A program made the position numbers and the translations under genes. From Turritopsis dohrnii (lineage: Eukaryota > Cnidaria > Hydrozoa > Anthoathecata > Oceaniidae): a stretch of DNA of 64,000 nucleotides. Positions 23,571 to 33,427 of the stretch are shown piece after piece (within the stretch, counting starts at the first letter, position 1; each line of letters starts with the position of its first letter). The stretch spans positions 1 to 64,000 of the forward strand of contig BQMF02000054.1 of the NCBI GenBank assembly GCA_027922465.2, read 5' to 3'. The notes under the pieces are model-generated. The model ran no database searches, was not told the DNA's origin, and saw only the letters and a list, made by a program, of their open reading frames with translations.

Positions 23571-23637
23571 ACAAAGCAAAAGCTTTCGGTAAACAGCACT
23601 GATGATGATATAACATACCGAAAAGCTTTTGCTTTGT
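23571..23637. repeat. Hairpin, 21-bp stem
   Basis: ACAAAGCAAAAGCTTTCGGTA is mirrored at 23616-23637 with one extra T, separated by 24 bases that include CTGATGATGA. It lies just outside the Mutator-like element and could form a strong cruciform or RNA hairpin. Confidence 0.7.
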
Positions 23638-23723
23638 TTTTGAGCCATGTGGTAAGGAGGCCCGGAAAACCCGAGTTATAAAATCGAGTTATAAAGTCGA
23701 GTTATGAACTATGACGTCATAAT

Positions 23724-23903
23724 TCGAGTTATTAACTCGAAATTTTTAATTTTCTATATTCTTTCGAGTTAATAACTCGAAAATATAATTGTCGCTTTTG
23801 CAACTCGAGTTATTAACTCGAAATTAAAAAAGTCAAATTTGGAATTCGAGTTAATAACTCGAAGTTGATTTTTCAAATAAATCAAATCGAGTTACTAACT
23901 CGA
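23724..23903. repeat. Five phased 17-bp palindromes, left arm
   Basis: TCGAGTTAWTAACTCGA-type palindromes start at 23724, 23764, 23805, 23846 and 23887, so the spacing is 40, 41, 41 and 41 bp. Further half-sites (TCGAGTTATA) lie outside at about 23671-23707. Equal rotational phasing suggests cooperative binding of a dimeric protein on one face of the DNA; the role is inference. Confidence 0.9.
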
Positions 23904-23922
23904 TAGTATTATATTGCTTTAA

Positions 23923-25533
23923 GGTGGAAGCCCCCTCAAAATTTCAAAAATTTTCGTTTTTTCAAAAATTGTGGGAAGCTTCGCAGAAATCTATTAGAAA
24001 ACGAACACTGAAAACCGCATTGAAAAAGAACACTCTGTTTTCAAGATATTGACTCTTTCCTGACACTGGGTATATTTGAAATACCTTAGCAACGCCCCTA
24101 GCAACGGAAAACTCTTGTAAAAAACTGCCAGAAAGTGACAATTTCTCCGCATTTTTTAAATAATTATATCGAATTTGCTTTTCCCATGCTCTTATTAAAA
24201 GTAATAGTTCAAAACCTTTTCCAGATTATTATCATAATGCGCTGAAGAATTGATTGGCCTGAAGTACTTGAGTCTTGTTGGGTAAAATGGGAAAATTGAA
24301 ACTAGATCGTATCAAAATGTCAATAAACCGTTGTTATATAAGCAAAGAAGGTTTTATGGAAGGAGGAAACGAGAAAGTGTGAATACCGTTAATATGGATG
24401 ATGGAAATGGTCTTAAAAATTCTGTAAATATAGTGATAATATGATGACAGACCAACAATAACAAGCAGCACCAATGTCAATATTGTGAATACAAAATCAA
24501 ATCATATAAATATGGACACTGGTTCCTTCAGAAAGGTTGAAAAACTACAAGTATTAAAAAAAAAAAAAACTGAATGGCTATAGAATGATAGACTTAGAGA
24601 TTTTATCAAATTAATTCAATGAATTGTTTTGCCCGAAATGTTTTGCATCAACTTTATCATTAAATGAGACCGAATCCGATAGAAAAGGATTATGCGCAAG
24701 TTTATTTTTAATTTGTTATGATTGTGGATTTGATAAACACTTTAAAACATCTAAAGAAGTGTTGAGTAGCAACAAAGGATTGGTGTAAATATAAGAGCTA
24801 CCTAAACAATGAGAACATTGAGTGACGGTCATTCAGGATTAGAGCACTTAACGACATTAATGAATATCGCGAAACCGTCATCGGTCGTAGTAATTATGGA
24901 TGTGATAATGAACATGAGATCTATTTTTACTTCAGGAGCTATCATATCAAGAGCTTTAGACAATTTTTGCATTATTTCAGCCCACCAAACATAAAAGGTG
25001 TAGAAATTTTTGTGTATCAGACTTTTTGCTGCTTTTTCTCCATTTGTATATTTTTTGCACGCCGGAAAAAATATCTCCGCAACCGTTCAACGAAATTTCA
25101 TGAAATTTTCAGGAAATGGTCTTACCATTATGATACACAAAATGAACAGACAACTTTTTCATACTGGTCTTAGTTTCTGAATTATGAGTCCACGAATTCA
25201 TCAATTTTGACAACTTTTTCAACATAAAATTTCAGCAGCGCTACCGAAGCAATGGAATGAAATTTGAAAAAGTTGTCTGTTCATTTTGTAGAACCATATG
25301 TGAAGGGCCTTTGTGCAAAGTTTCAACCCATTTAATGGTTTACCTAAAGAGAAATCTTTTCCGGGGCAAAGTAAGCAATTTTTAGTTTTTCCTTAGTTAC
25401 CGGTTGCTATGGCAACTGGCCGACATCTTTTCTTCAAAATTGAAATGGTATTTTGATTTACTGTAACATGATATATGTATGAATATATAAAAGTTGATAT
25501 TTCAAAAAAAAAAATTTTTAGGGGGCTTCCCCC
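23923..25533 (+). mobile_element. Kolobok-type DNA transposon, decayed (1611 bp)
   Basis: TTAA flanks both ends (23919-23922 and 25534-25537). The ends are inverted repeats: GGTGGAAGCCCCCTCAAAAT at left against GGGGGAAGCCCCCTAAAAAT at right. The other arm of the enclosing fold-back holds the same site without the element (TTGCTTTAAAGG read in this direction), which proves insertion at a single TTAA. The interior holds transposase remnants of the family, and TTAA targets are typical of Kolobok and piggyBac. Confidence 0.85.
24573..24990 (+). pseudogene. Kolobok transposase remnant (Mutator-like transposase domain)
   Basis: From 24573 the frame reads NGYRMIDLEILSN, a stop, then FNELFCPKCFASTLSLNE and later CYDCGF, a CPxC...CxxC zinc ribbon typical of the domain. 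At 24809 a further block reads MRTLSDGHSGLEHLTTLMN, then the frame changes. In intact relatives the phrase GHSGLE followed by a methionine-asparagine-proline motif lies in the same order. One internal stop and at least two frame changes make it non-functional. The identification is from motif order, not a search. Confidence 0.65.
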
Positions 25534-25924
25534 TTAAAGGAATCGAGTTATTAAAGTTTTCAAAAATTTCTTACGATTTATCGTTGTGTGCTTGATTTTC
25601 AGAATATTTTTCAAATATGGCAAGGGATATTTTCGAAAGTTCACTGGGAATGGTGTGAGGCAAAGTAGGCCAAATTTGAGGCAAATTTTGAAAATCGTTC
25701 AATTTAACGAAAATTTAATAGTGGAACAAGTTTGTACTGCTGATTTCAAATATGAAGGTCCAATTGTGGAAAAGGTCAAATTAGGCCAAATTTGGACCAA
25801 ATTTTGAAAATTGTTCAATTCTAATGAAGATTTAATAGAAAAATGACTTTGTACTGTTGATTTCGAATTTGATGGTCAACTTGTGCATAAGACCAAATTA
25901 GGCCAAATTTGGACCAAATTTTGA

Positions 25925-26426
25925 AAATTGTTCAACTGTAATGAAAATTTGCACACGGAGCAATTTTATAGCGCAAGTTTTGATTTACATTAGTGCAGAA
26001 ACGGCATCAAAATTAATCAGTTGAGCAAGTTGATGAAAATATGTTAATCCTACTGATATGCAGTCCTGATAATATTTTTAACTACAGCTGTCCCATGTCA
26101 CCCCTGACATATTTTTTTATTGATCTTACTCTAGCTGTATTGTGATAGCTGAAAACTCCAAGATAAAAAGTTGCCGAAGTGAGAAAATAGATTCTATATT
26201 TCTATATGAATTTAATTTAGGTGTTAAGACTGGTGTTTCGCACGTGCAATTTATAATCTTGAGGTAATCTTAAAATCATTTTAATTCTAAAAGAAATTGT
26301 TTGTCGAAATATTACTATATGTGATTTTGTATCAGCAAAGATGGATGAGAAATTTGAAACCACCTTTTCTAGACTGAAGAATAACGAATTTCGGAAAGTA
26401 TTTGCGCCATTTTCAGTTACCGAAAA
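25925..26426. other. Loop of the fold-back element
   Basis: About 500 bp between the inverted arms, with no coding frame or RNA gene seen. Confidence 0.6.
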
Positions 26427-26844
26427 AACTTGGTCCTAATTTGGCCTAATTTGGCCTTATGCATAAGTTGACCTTCAAATTCAAAATCAACAGTACAAAG
26501 TCATTCCTCTATTAAATCTTCATTAGAATTGAACAATTTTCAAAATTTGGTCCAAATTAGGCCTAATTTGACCTTTTCCACAATTGGACCTTCATATTTG
26601 AAATCAGCAGTACAAACATGTTCCACACTATCAAATTTTCGTTAAAATTGAAAGATTTTCAAAATTTGCCTCAAATTTGGCCTACTTTGCCTTTTTTTAA
26701 AAACTCACACCATTCCCAGTGAACTTTCGAAAATATCCCTTGCCATATTTGAAAAATATTCTGAAAATCAAGCACACAACGATAAATCGTAAGAAATTTT
26801 TGAAAACTTTAATAACTCGATTCCTTTAAAGCAATATAATACTA

Positions 26845-27024
26845 TCGAGTTAGTAACTCGATTTGATTTATTTGAAAAATTAACTTTGAGTTATTAACTC
26901 GAATTCCAAATTTGACTTTTTTAATTTCGAGTTAATAACTCGAGTTGTAAAAGCGACAATTATATTTTCGAGTTATTAACTCGAAAGAATATAGAAAATT
27001 AAAAATTTCGAGTTAATAACTCGA
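26845..27024. repeat. Five phased 17-bp palindromes, right arm
   Basis: Mirror of the left-arm array: sites start at 26845, 26886, 26927, 26968 and 27008 (spacing 41, 41, 41, 40). The site at 26886 has one change (TTTGAG for TTCGAG); the others keep the palindrome. Confidence 0.9.
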
Positions 27025-27540
27025 ATTATGACGTCATAGTTCATAACTCGACTTTATAACTCGATTTCATAACTCGGGTTTTCCGGGCCTCTGTGGTAAG
27101 CCACTCACAATCGATACAAACCAGGCGCGAGAAGGAGAGGATGTGCAAAACATGCACACTGGAAATAAAAATAAGATGATGCAGGGAATAAAATTGAGGA
27201 GAATGAGGGAAATAAATTTGTCAGATCAAGTTTTTTAGCGATAGCGATGTTCGGAAATTTGTGTTTGGCAGACGAAATTTCAGAACGACACTACCATTAT
27301 TTCACATTCTAAACTGATCTTAGGCTTATGTGGTGTAAGCACGACCTTTTAGTTCATGGTTTGGCCGTGATTCCGTCACCTTGCTGACGTCATATTAAAT
27401 GACTTTAAATGACGTCATGAAAAAGTCATAAAGAAGTCATATGACTTTTTAACCAAATTCAGACATCGCAATAACGTCATAACGACGTCATGTGTTTGGT
27501 GAGATTAATAAACAAATAAACCTTTTCCCACCAAATCATT

Positions 27541-27697
27541 TCGTGTACGTCGAAATCTTCGTTTGTACGTCGAAATCATTGTGCGTACATCGAAATCATT
27601 GTGAGTACGTCGAAATCTTTGTGCGTACGTCAAAATCTTTGTGCGTACGTCGAAATCTTTGTGCGTACGTCGAAATCATTGTGCGTACATCGAAATA
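27541..27697. repeat. 20-bp tandem repeat, eight units
   Basis: Units of the form GTGCGTACGTCGAAATCWTT repeat with an exact 20-bp period from 27541. Each has the ACGT core also enriched at the ends of the 7.6-kb element that contains it. The open frame across the array is a by-product of the repeat. Confidence 0.9.
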
Positions 27698-27799
27698 ATA
27701 TATATATTGAATATATTGGATCGCTATTTTCTAATAATAAATTTTGGAATAAATTTGGTTATATCCACAACGTATTTGGAACCACTTCTGTTTCTCCAT

Positions 27800-27949
27800 A
27801 AATTGTCAACCTTTTTAAAACGTTGATAAAACGTTCCATGTACGTCCAAAAAGAACGTGGAGAATAAAACGTCAATGGGACGTTGTAATAACGTCCTAAA
27901 GTAACGTAACCAAATTAGAACTAATTTGAAACGTCCTAATTACGTCCTG
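27800..27949. repeat. Right subterminal ACGT cluster
   Basis: Ten ACGT tetramers in about 150 bp (AAACGTTG, GGACGTTG, TAACGTCC and others), balancing the left cluster of the same element. Confidence 0.75.
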
Positions 27950-28371
27950 TGCCGGCTGGGTTAAGGCAGGTGCATTTTTCATGTATTTGGGTTTGGAATA
28001 TACAATTGTAAAGCACCATGCCAACAAATGCACAAAGCTATTTTATGCAATTTAGTTGACAAAAAGTTAACGATTTATATAAATTTAGTAAAAAGAATAT
28101 CATACGAAAAATTGCTTGCTAAGAGAAAAGGGCAACCTAAATCCGAGGGCGGTGTGATTGCACCCAACACACCCCGCCATTTACGGCACTGTATTCATCA
28201 CATTTACAGTATGTTTAGGAGTTCTTATTCTGATGAAATAATGTGTGTGAACATATGTTTTTGAACTAAATAATATTAAATCTGAATACTTGAGTTTAAT
28301 TTTATAAATCATCATTCTAAGCCCTTATTTTTTGTTGAAAATAACTCTCTTTTTTTCCTAATTTGGAATCA

Positions 28372-28733
28372 GTCTTATCCTTTTGACGAGTGCGATCGCA
28401 CACGCACGTGCTGTCACACGCGTCAAAAGTCCTAGGCGTACATTTAATCGCACGTATCAATTTGTCATCATCGTGCGATTCCACAACGTCTACCCAGTGG
28501 GCAACCTTTCAAACAAAGCTTATTATGCAATGGTAATACTTATTTCGTTTTCACAGTTTTTAAAAGGAAATATTTTCCAATCACGTAAAATATCAGATTG
28601 TATAAATTTCGAACGTGTGATCACACTGGTGAGGTACAATGATGCATGCGATTTCAATCGCACACATAGGAAATTTTACGAGTGCGTTTTGCCACACCCA
28701 TGTTATTTTTAAAAGGAGAAGACAGGGAATGTA
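28372..28733. mobile_element. CpG-rich insertion in R copy 2
   Basis: Absent from R copies 1 and 3. It has repeated TGCGAT/ATCGCA strings, the palindrome TGCGATCGCA and ACGAGTGCG near both ends. A 110-codon frame (28383-28712) spans most of it but shows no domain. Type unknown. Confidence 0.4.
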
Positions 28734-28974
28734 ATGTTAGTAGAGATTTTAGTAGAGGTTTTTGATTGCCTTTGACAGTTATTTGCTTATGTCTATCCCA
28801 AAGTATATTGTTATACTATTATATATTCACTGTAGTAGTAAAATTAGGTTAGAGCGATTCTCCTTATCTTTTGTAAACCTGTATACAAATTTGATTGTAT
28901 AATTTTGTAAGATGTTATAGAGTTACAAAAGGAACTGTTCTACTGAATTATACATTATTTCTCATAATTTTATG

Positions 28975-29149
28975 GTACACAGTGGCGGATCTAAAGGTAT
29001 GTCGAAATTTGTGTAGGACAGCATTAACATAATTTGTGAATTCAATTTATATTACCAATGGGATTATTTGAACGCTTTTCTTTTATGGGTAGATTGCTAA
29101 CACTCTCCTACACAAATTTCGACATACCTCTAGATCCGCCCCTGGTACA
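28975..29149. mobile_element. 165-bp inverted-repeat element, copy 1 (hAT-like ends)
   Basis: Element 28980-29144 begins CAGTGGCGGATCT and ends with its near-inverse, the arms extending about 40 bp through GGTATGTCGAAATTTGTGTA. GTACA is duplicated on both sides (28975-28979 and 29145-29149), a 5-bp target duplication. A second copy of equal length in reverse orientation lies at 51033-51197. Confidence 0.85.
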
Positions 29150-29450
29150 ATAGGGTAAGGGATTGGAAACTTGTCAAGCTTTTGCAAGAATAAAGATTAT
29201 ACATTTATTATGATGAAATTGTCTTACATATTGATGCAGTTGTTGATGTGTTGTTTCTTTCTCCTCGGCAAGAATTATAAGACAAACCTTATCATTTTGA
29301 CCATGAACACCTTCATTCAATAATAAATTCAAAATAAGTTCTTTTGTTTTATTAAATTCAATTCCACCCTGATAAGTAAGGACAACATTTTTATCTGAAT
29401 ATCAGGGTGACTTGGTTCATTTTTGCTGAATTATACTATGATAATTATTT

Positions 29451-30424
29451 AGCGAAATGATGCATTTTTCTTATGCTTTAAAAAAATGCTGCTGATTTAG
29501 ACTTATTGTTTCTCACTTATTGATTATAGGAATCGGCCTAGTGTGGGGACCAAACTCTTTTAAAGCTCATGCTCATACTATTACTTTTATAAACACGTAT
29601 TCTCATGTCTGGCAGTATTTTATCTGAAACTCTAAAAGAAAATGACCGCATGCGAACATCAGCAAATCATGCAAATTGTTTTGAAATAGTAAAAGGAAAT
29701 CGTCGATAAAAATGGTCGAACCACAGTGTGGTTAAAGAAACATTTCTCTTATCTATTTGTTGCATCTGTAACCCTCCTATAATATGAAGTAAGGATGAAA
29801 TGAAAGTTACCCGTCTTATTTACTGAGGATTATTTAGAAACTAGACTCTTTAAAAGAGTTTCAACTCAGAGATTTGAGCCGGAGTTTAAACAGGAGCTGC
29901 TTTGTCTGGTGCGCTGATCTTCACGCCCTCTGGCGTCTTGTTACTCTTAAAAAATAAAAATGCACTGTTTATTAGCATAAAACTGAAATTATATTTTATG
30001 AAATGAAACCATTTATCAAGCGATTAATTTATGAGATTGTATATTACTCATCTGATTTTCTTTTTCACAAGGTAAAGTGATAAGGAGTTAAGATTAGAGA
30101 AAAATGTGGGTAACAATAGCTTCCTATTAATGATCATAGATGCTAATGTTATGTAAGTTCCAAAAGCTTATTCCCAGAGAAGTAATATCAGAAGAGCGTT
30201 TCACAATATTTTACAACAACAAGCTAGGCGAAAATTCAATACCGAACTGCGGCTATAATAGTGAACAAGAAGGAGAAGGAGAAGGAAAATGCCGATTTTA
30301 ACATATATTTCGTCCTACTGGGAAATATATAATAATGATGATGACAACAAAACAAAATACATGGTTAAAATTTGATATGTAACTGGGGAATCTACCAATT
30401 CTTTTTTATTATTCATTAATTTTT
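29451..30424. other. Unannotated spacer
   Basis: AT-rich; no gene or element recognised. A GAGAAGGA-type purine patch lies near 30270-30290. Confidence 0.4.
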
Positions 30425-30482
30425 ACGGTAGCAGCGAAAGCGAATACCGTATTAAAACACCCTTGGACTCCTACTACTACTC

Positions 30483-30524
<42 letters not shown>

Positions 30525-31244
30525 CGGCCGAAACGGCAGTTTTTAGCCTACGATTTAGAGTATGCGAGTCCCCACTAAAAACTCAATATACATTCTAATG
30601 AACGAACGCAGCCTTTTGAATTTTCGAAGGTTTTCAATCACATACATTTAAAATACGTTTTCTTTGATATTTTATCACTTAATTGATGAAGGAATGGATA
30701 TTAATCAAATAGGTCTATATAAAACTGGGATTCTTTAGTTACTTATGGTACTGAATCAATGAACTTTGGCACTTGAAAATAGATATGTTTTTCGTGTCTG
30801 TAAAGCACAGATCAGACATTACTTTCTACGTTTGTTAGCTATCTGTTCTGTCTTTGAAAATCAAAGTTTTCAAAAATCGAGTTAAAAAAAGGCAGTTATC
30901 TGTTTGAATTCATTTTCGGTTTCAAAAAATTATAATTCAAAACGTACATTTTTTTTTTCGAAGAAACGCGTTTTTTTTTCTACATAAGCTCTTATAAAAA
31001 AACGTACGTTATAAACAGCTCATGCATGTATAATTCTTTTGTCTTCTAATAAATTAAATTGCTGGTGTGTTGCGATTAGACCCTATTTACACGAGTTAGT
31101 AATTTTAAACATTATAATATCGTTTATGCCTGTTTTCCACCAGTAAGATATCTCAAGAAATAACGTTTACAGAAGGTTTAAGAACTTTAAGTAAAATTTC
31201 AAATTTAAAAGTATTCTTGTGGCAAGTACTTTTGCTGCTACCGT
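30425..31244. mobile_element. Possible inverted-repeat element with (CTA)n
   Basis: ACGGTAGCAGCGAAAG at 30425-30440 is mirrored near 31229-31244 (ACGGTAGCAGCAAAAG in reverse). A (CTA)n microsatellite occupies about 30470-30523. No convincing target duplication and no coding frame, so the call is tentative. Confidence 0.3.
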
Positions 31245-32087
31245 TTTGCGCCATCTGGCTCTTGTTTTTCTTGTTTTTGCCCCCGCAGCGAGCGTAAGCG
31301 AGCGAGGAGGCATAGTAGTTTCATGAGATAGGTGAATGTCAGTTTCCGATTTTGTTCTTCATCATCATCATCATCTTCCAACTTTCGTGTTGACGTTACA
31401 CGGTGGTATACAATTATTAGCTGACTTTGCTTTTTTCCCATGTCAAAATATGGTACTGTAAGTGGGAGAGACAGAATGTTTTTTTTTCCTAATTTATTAT
31501 TATATTATACTATGTTATTTAGGAAGTTCGTATGCTAAAATTGCTTAGACATTTTTCATATTACATTTGTGTTGTTTTCGTGAAGTGAACGACTAGGATT
31601 TCGAAGCACCGCTTGAAATCTGAAATTTTGCCGACAATAAATACATTTTATTTTTGTATATGTTTTAGCTCTAAAACTTTCATTCGATAAATTTTATTCA
31701 AAGCACTGATTTTTGGCAGATCTTGCCTTAAAAATTTTTTACAAATTGTCGTTCTTCGTGTTTTTCTTCTTTCTGTCTTACAACCTGGTGTGATCATGAT
31801 CAATAAGACCTTTTTATATTTTTTTATTGTTTTTTTATGTAAACTTTGGCTATTTTTGTTTCGAATAAAAGTTTGAAACGCAGATTTCTGATGGATTTTT
31901 CGCTTTAATGTTTTTTTTTAAAAACGTTTTTTTTCTTCTCGTGGCTCTTACAGAATTTTTTTAACAAATCTTAATCTTATTTTGATTATCAAATACGTAT
32001 CCATGGTTTCAGTTCACACATTTCTTTTGTTTGTAGCAAATACTTTCTGATATTACTTGTTAAGCTTTATTTACACTTTTTGAAAGG
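31245..32087. other. Unannotated spacer
   Basis: Contains GCAGCGAGCGTAAGCGAGCG at about 31286-31305 and a (CAT)n run at 31360-31375, otherwise T-rich DNA with no recognised gene. Confidence 0.4.
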
Positions 32088-32159
32088 TATACTAACATCA
32101 AAACGAAACTAAGTCCGAATAGATTCATTGTGATGAAAAATCTTGGATTAGATTCAAAC

Positions 32160-32236
32160 AAACACAACAAGAAATTTTATAAAACTAATATTTCGATTTA
32201 CAACGAAATCATCATCAGAGTGTTGTTACAGAAAGC
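32160..32236 (-). ncRNA. Hammerhead-like motif, left arm (mirror copy)
   Basis: The same motif on the minus strand: TCATCAG at 32212-32218 and TTTC at 32191-32194 are the reverse complements of the core boxes. It has the same extra base as the right-arm copy. Confidence 0.45.
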
Positions 32237-32339
32237 TATCAAACGAATTTAAAATAAGCACAATTCCCTAGAGGCCATGAGTCCGGAGTTTAAAGTTGGA
32301 CGAGTCTGTTTAATGTATAAAGCTTCTTTTATCAGTAAT

Positions 32340-32732
32340 ATGCTGTTGGCAACCAGGGCAAGAGAATTATATATACAAAAGTATATCGGTAAAATTGAAA
32401 GAACCCTGAATGAACGCATTTTAGAACATGCTTGGTTTGATGGAAATAGTGCTGTCTGCAAACATATTGATAATTGCGTAGGTGTAAATCATATCAATGG
32501 AATTTTGAACTTCCATGATGAGTTATTCCATAACGTGAAATCATCTAATGAAGCGAATGATATCCGCTCGTCACATGTCAACTTAGTAAAGCAGAACATA
32601 CGTGTCATTGATAAAAGTGATAATTGGAGCATATTACTGATAAAAGAACCTTTATACATTAAACAGACTCGTCCAACTTTAAACTCCGGACTCATGGCCT
32701 CTGGGAATTGTGTTTATTTTAAATTCGTTTGA
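32340..32732 (+). pseudogene. Penelope GIY-YIG endonuclease fragment
   Basis: The frame contains YIQKYIGKIERTLNERILEH (about 32370-32430), then NSAVCKHI, and ends LIKEPLYIKQTRPTLNSG...FKFV, the usual C-terminal layout of Penelope GIY-YIG domains. The reverse transcriptase part is absent. The open frame starts upstream at 32277 inside the inverted left arm, which is antisense there, so that start is not meaningful. Confidence 0.7.
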
Positions 32733-32734
32733 TA

Positions 32735-32815
32735 GCTTTCTGTAACAACACTCTGATGATGATTTCGTTGTAAATCGAAATATTAGTTTTATAAAATTTC
32801 TTGTTGTGTTTGTTT
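32735..32815 (+). ncRNA. Hammerhead-like ribozyme motif, right arm
   Basis: CTGATGA (32753-32759), a five-pair stem II (GATTT with AAATC, loop CGTTGT), GAAA (32777-32780), a very short stem III and a possible cleavage site after ATA near 32793; flanks TAACAAC and GTTGTG could form stem I. Penelope-like elements are known to carry minimal hammerheads. One extra T between CTGATGA and stem II departs from the consensus, so activity is uncertain. Confidence 0.45.
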
Positions 32816-33427
32816 GAATCTAATCCAAGATTTTTCATCACAATGAATCTATTCGGACTTAGTTTCGTTTTGTTTCTTCTTAAATTGTCATACGGACCCA
32901 GATTATACTAACATCACTAAGGCTAAGGCCTAAGAGATAACAAAAAGTAGTAAAAGTTTTGTTTGTTTTTGTTTCCTTTGCATAGCTTGTAATCTATAGC
33001 TTGCTGTGTGTACAAATTGGAATGCTTGAGCGCGGGGGCATTTTTAGCTTAAGCTACATGCTAGTTTATGTAATTAAGCAGAGAACGAAACCCCACTTTG
33101 GCCTTCACTTTGATACATAAGTAAGGTTTACGATTTCAGTCATGTGTTGTTTTAGTCACTTCTAAGATGTGAAATGGTGTAAAAATATTGTCTGAATGCG
33201 AGAAAAGTATTATCTACAAACTTATTTATTTATTTATTTATTTATTTATTAACGAATATTTATACAGGATAATAACACTTCAACAATATATACAATAAAA
33301 ATCATAACGTATCGCTGTTATCAACGTGTGTCCTGTTGTAGTAAACGTAAAGGTTAAAAAGTTACAAAAGCAAGGTTATAAAAACAAGGCTAAAATGTAG
33401 AGAACATATTTCACTGGCAGTAAAGAA

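Larger units (their letters stand above)
23648..27100. mobile_element. Mutator-like fold-back element with 9-bp target duplications
   Basis: The duplication TGTGGTAAG lies at 23648-23656 and 27092-27100. The element is 23657-27091, beginning GAGGCCCGG and ending CCGGGCCTC. Its inverted arms are about 655-665 bp: 23657-23922 plus 25538-25925 on the left (split by a Kolobok element) and 26427-27091 on the right, around a loop of roughly 500 bp. Long terminal inverted repeats with a 9-bp duplication fit the Mutator superfamily. No transposase frame is present. The original length would be about 1.8 kb. Confidence 0.85.
20365..27960. mobile_element. 7.6-kb element with CCCAGCCGGCA ends and TTAA flank
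   Basis: CCCAGCCGGCA at 20365-20375 is inverted at 27950-27960. TTAA follows the right end directly (27961-27964); on the left TTAA lies at 20357-20360 with ACTT between it and the end. Both subterminal regions are packed with ACGT tetramers. Without the nested Mutator-like element the unit would be about 4.2 kb. No transposase was recognised, so it is non-autonomous or too decayed to read. TTAA suggests piggyBac or Kolobok, but the superfamily is open. Confidence 0.7.
20341..28191. mobile_element. hAT-like terminal pair split by later insertions
   Basis: CAGTGGCGTAACTG at 20341 is mirrored at 28178-28191 by a sequence whose reverse complement is CAGTGCCGTAAATG, like hAT-type ends. Only about 24 bp survive on the left and 231 bp on the right of the large inserted element, so the original would have been a roughly 255-bp non-autonomous element. 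No clear 8-bp duplication is seen, so the call is tentative. Confidence 0.35.
28192..29450. repeat. R-family dispersed repeat, copy 2 (right part)
   Basis: Continues R after the nested insertions; landmarks GAACATATGTTTTTGAACT (28248 on), CTAAGCCCTTATTTTTTGTT and GGCAAGAATTATAAGAC (29267 on). It holds its own insertions: a CpG-rich block at about 28372-28733 and an inverted-repeat element at 28980-29144. It keeps the segment (about 28734-29260) that copy 1 lacks and copy 3 shares. Confidence 0.65.
32088..32916 (+). mobile_element. Short Penelope-like retroelement with inverted arms
   Basis: TATACTAACATCA is duplicated at 32088-32100 and 32904-32916, a 13-bp target duplication framing an 803-bp insertion. 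Two arms, 32099-32343 and 32628-32872, are inverted copies of each other (245 bp, three visible differences) around a 284-bp centre. The centre and right arm encode a GIY-YIG-like end of a Penelope ORF; the left arm is the antisense of its C terminus. Inverted partial copies are known for Penelope-like elements. Confidence 0.85.

Noticed and set aside
23590..23625. Hammerhead ribozyme in the hairpin loop
   Set aside because: CTGATGA and GAAA are present but no stem II can form between them.
27492..27826. Overlapping plus-strand frames with repeated VEIFVRTSKSLCV-type peptides
   Set aside because: Produced by the 20-bp tandem repeat, open in several frames at once.
31238..31441. 67-codon minus-strand frame
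   Set aside because: Its acidic stretch comes from a CAT microsatellite read in reverse; not supported as a gene.
33223..33250. CRISPR or other short-spaced repeat array
   Set aside because: It is the simple-sequence tail of the LINE; no spaced repeats of CRISPR type were seen anywhere in the window.
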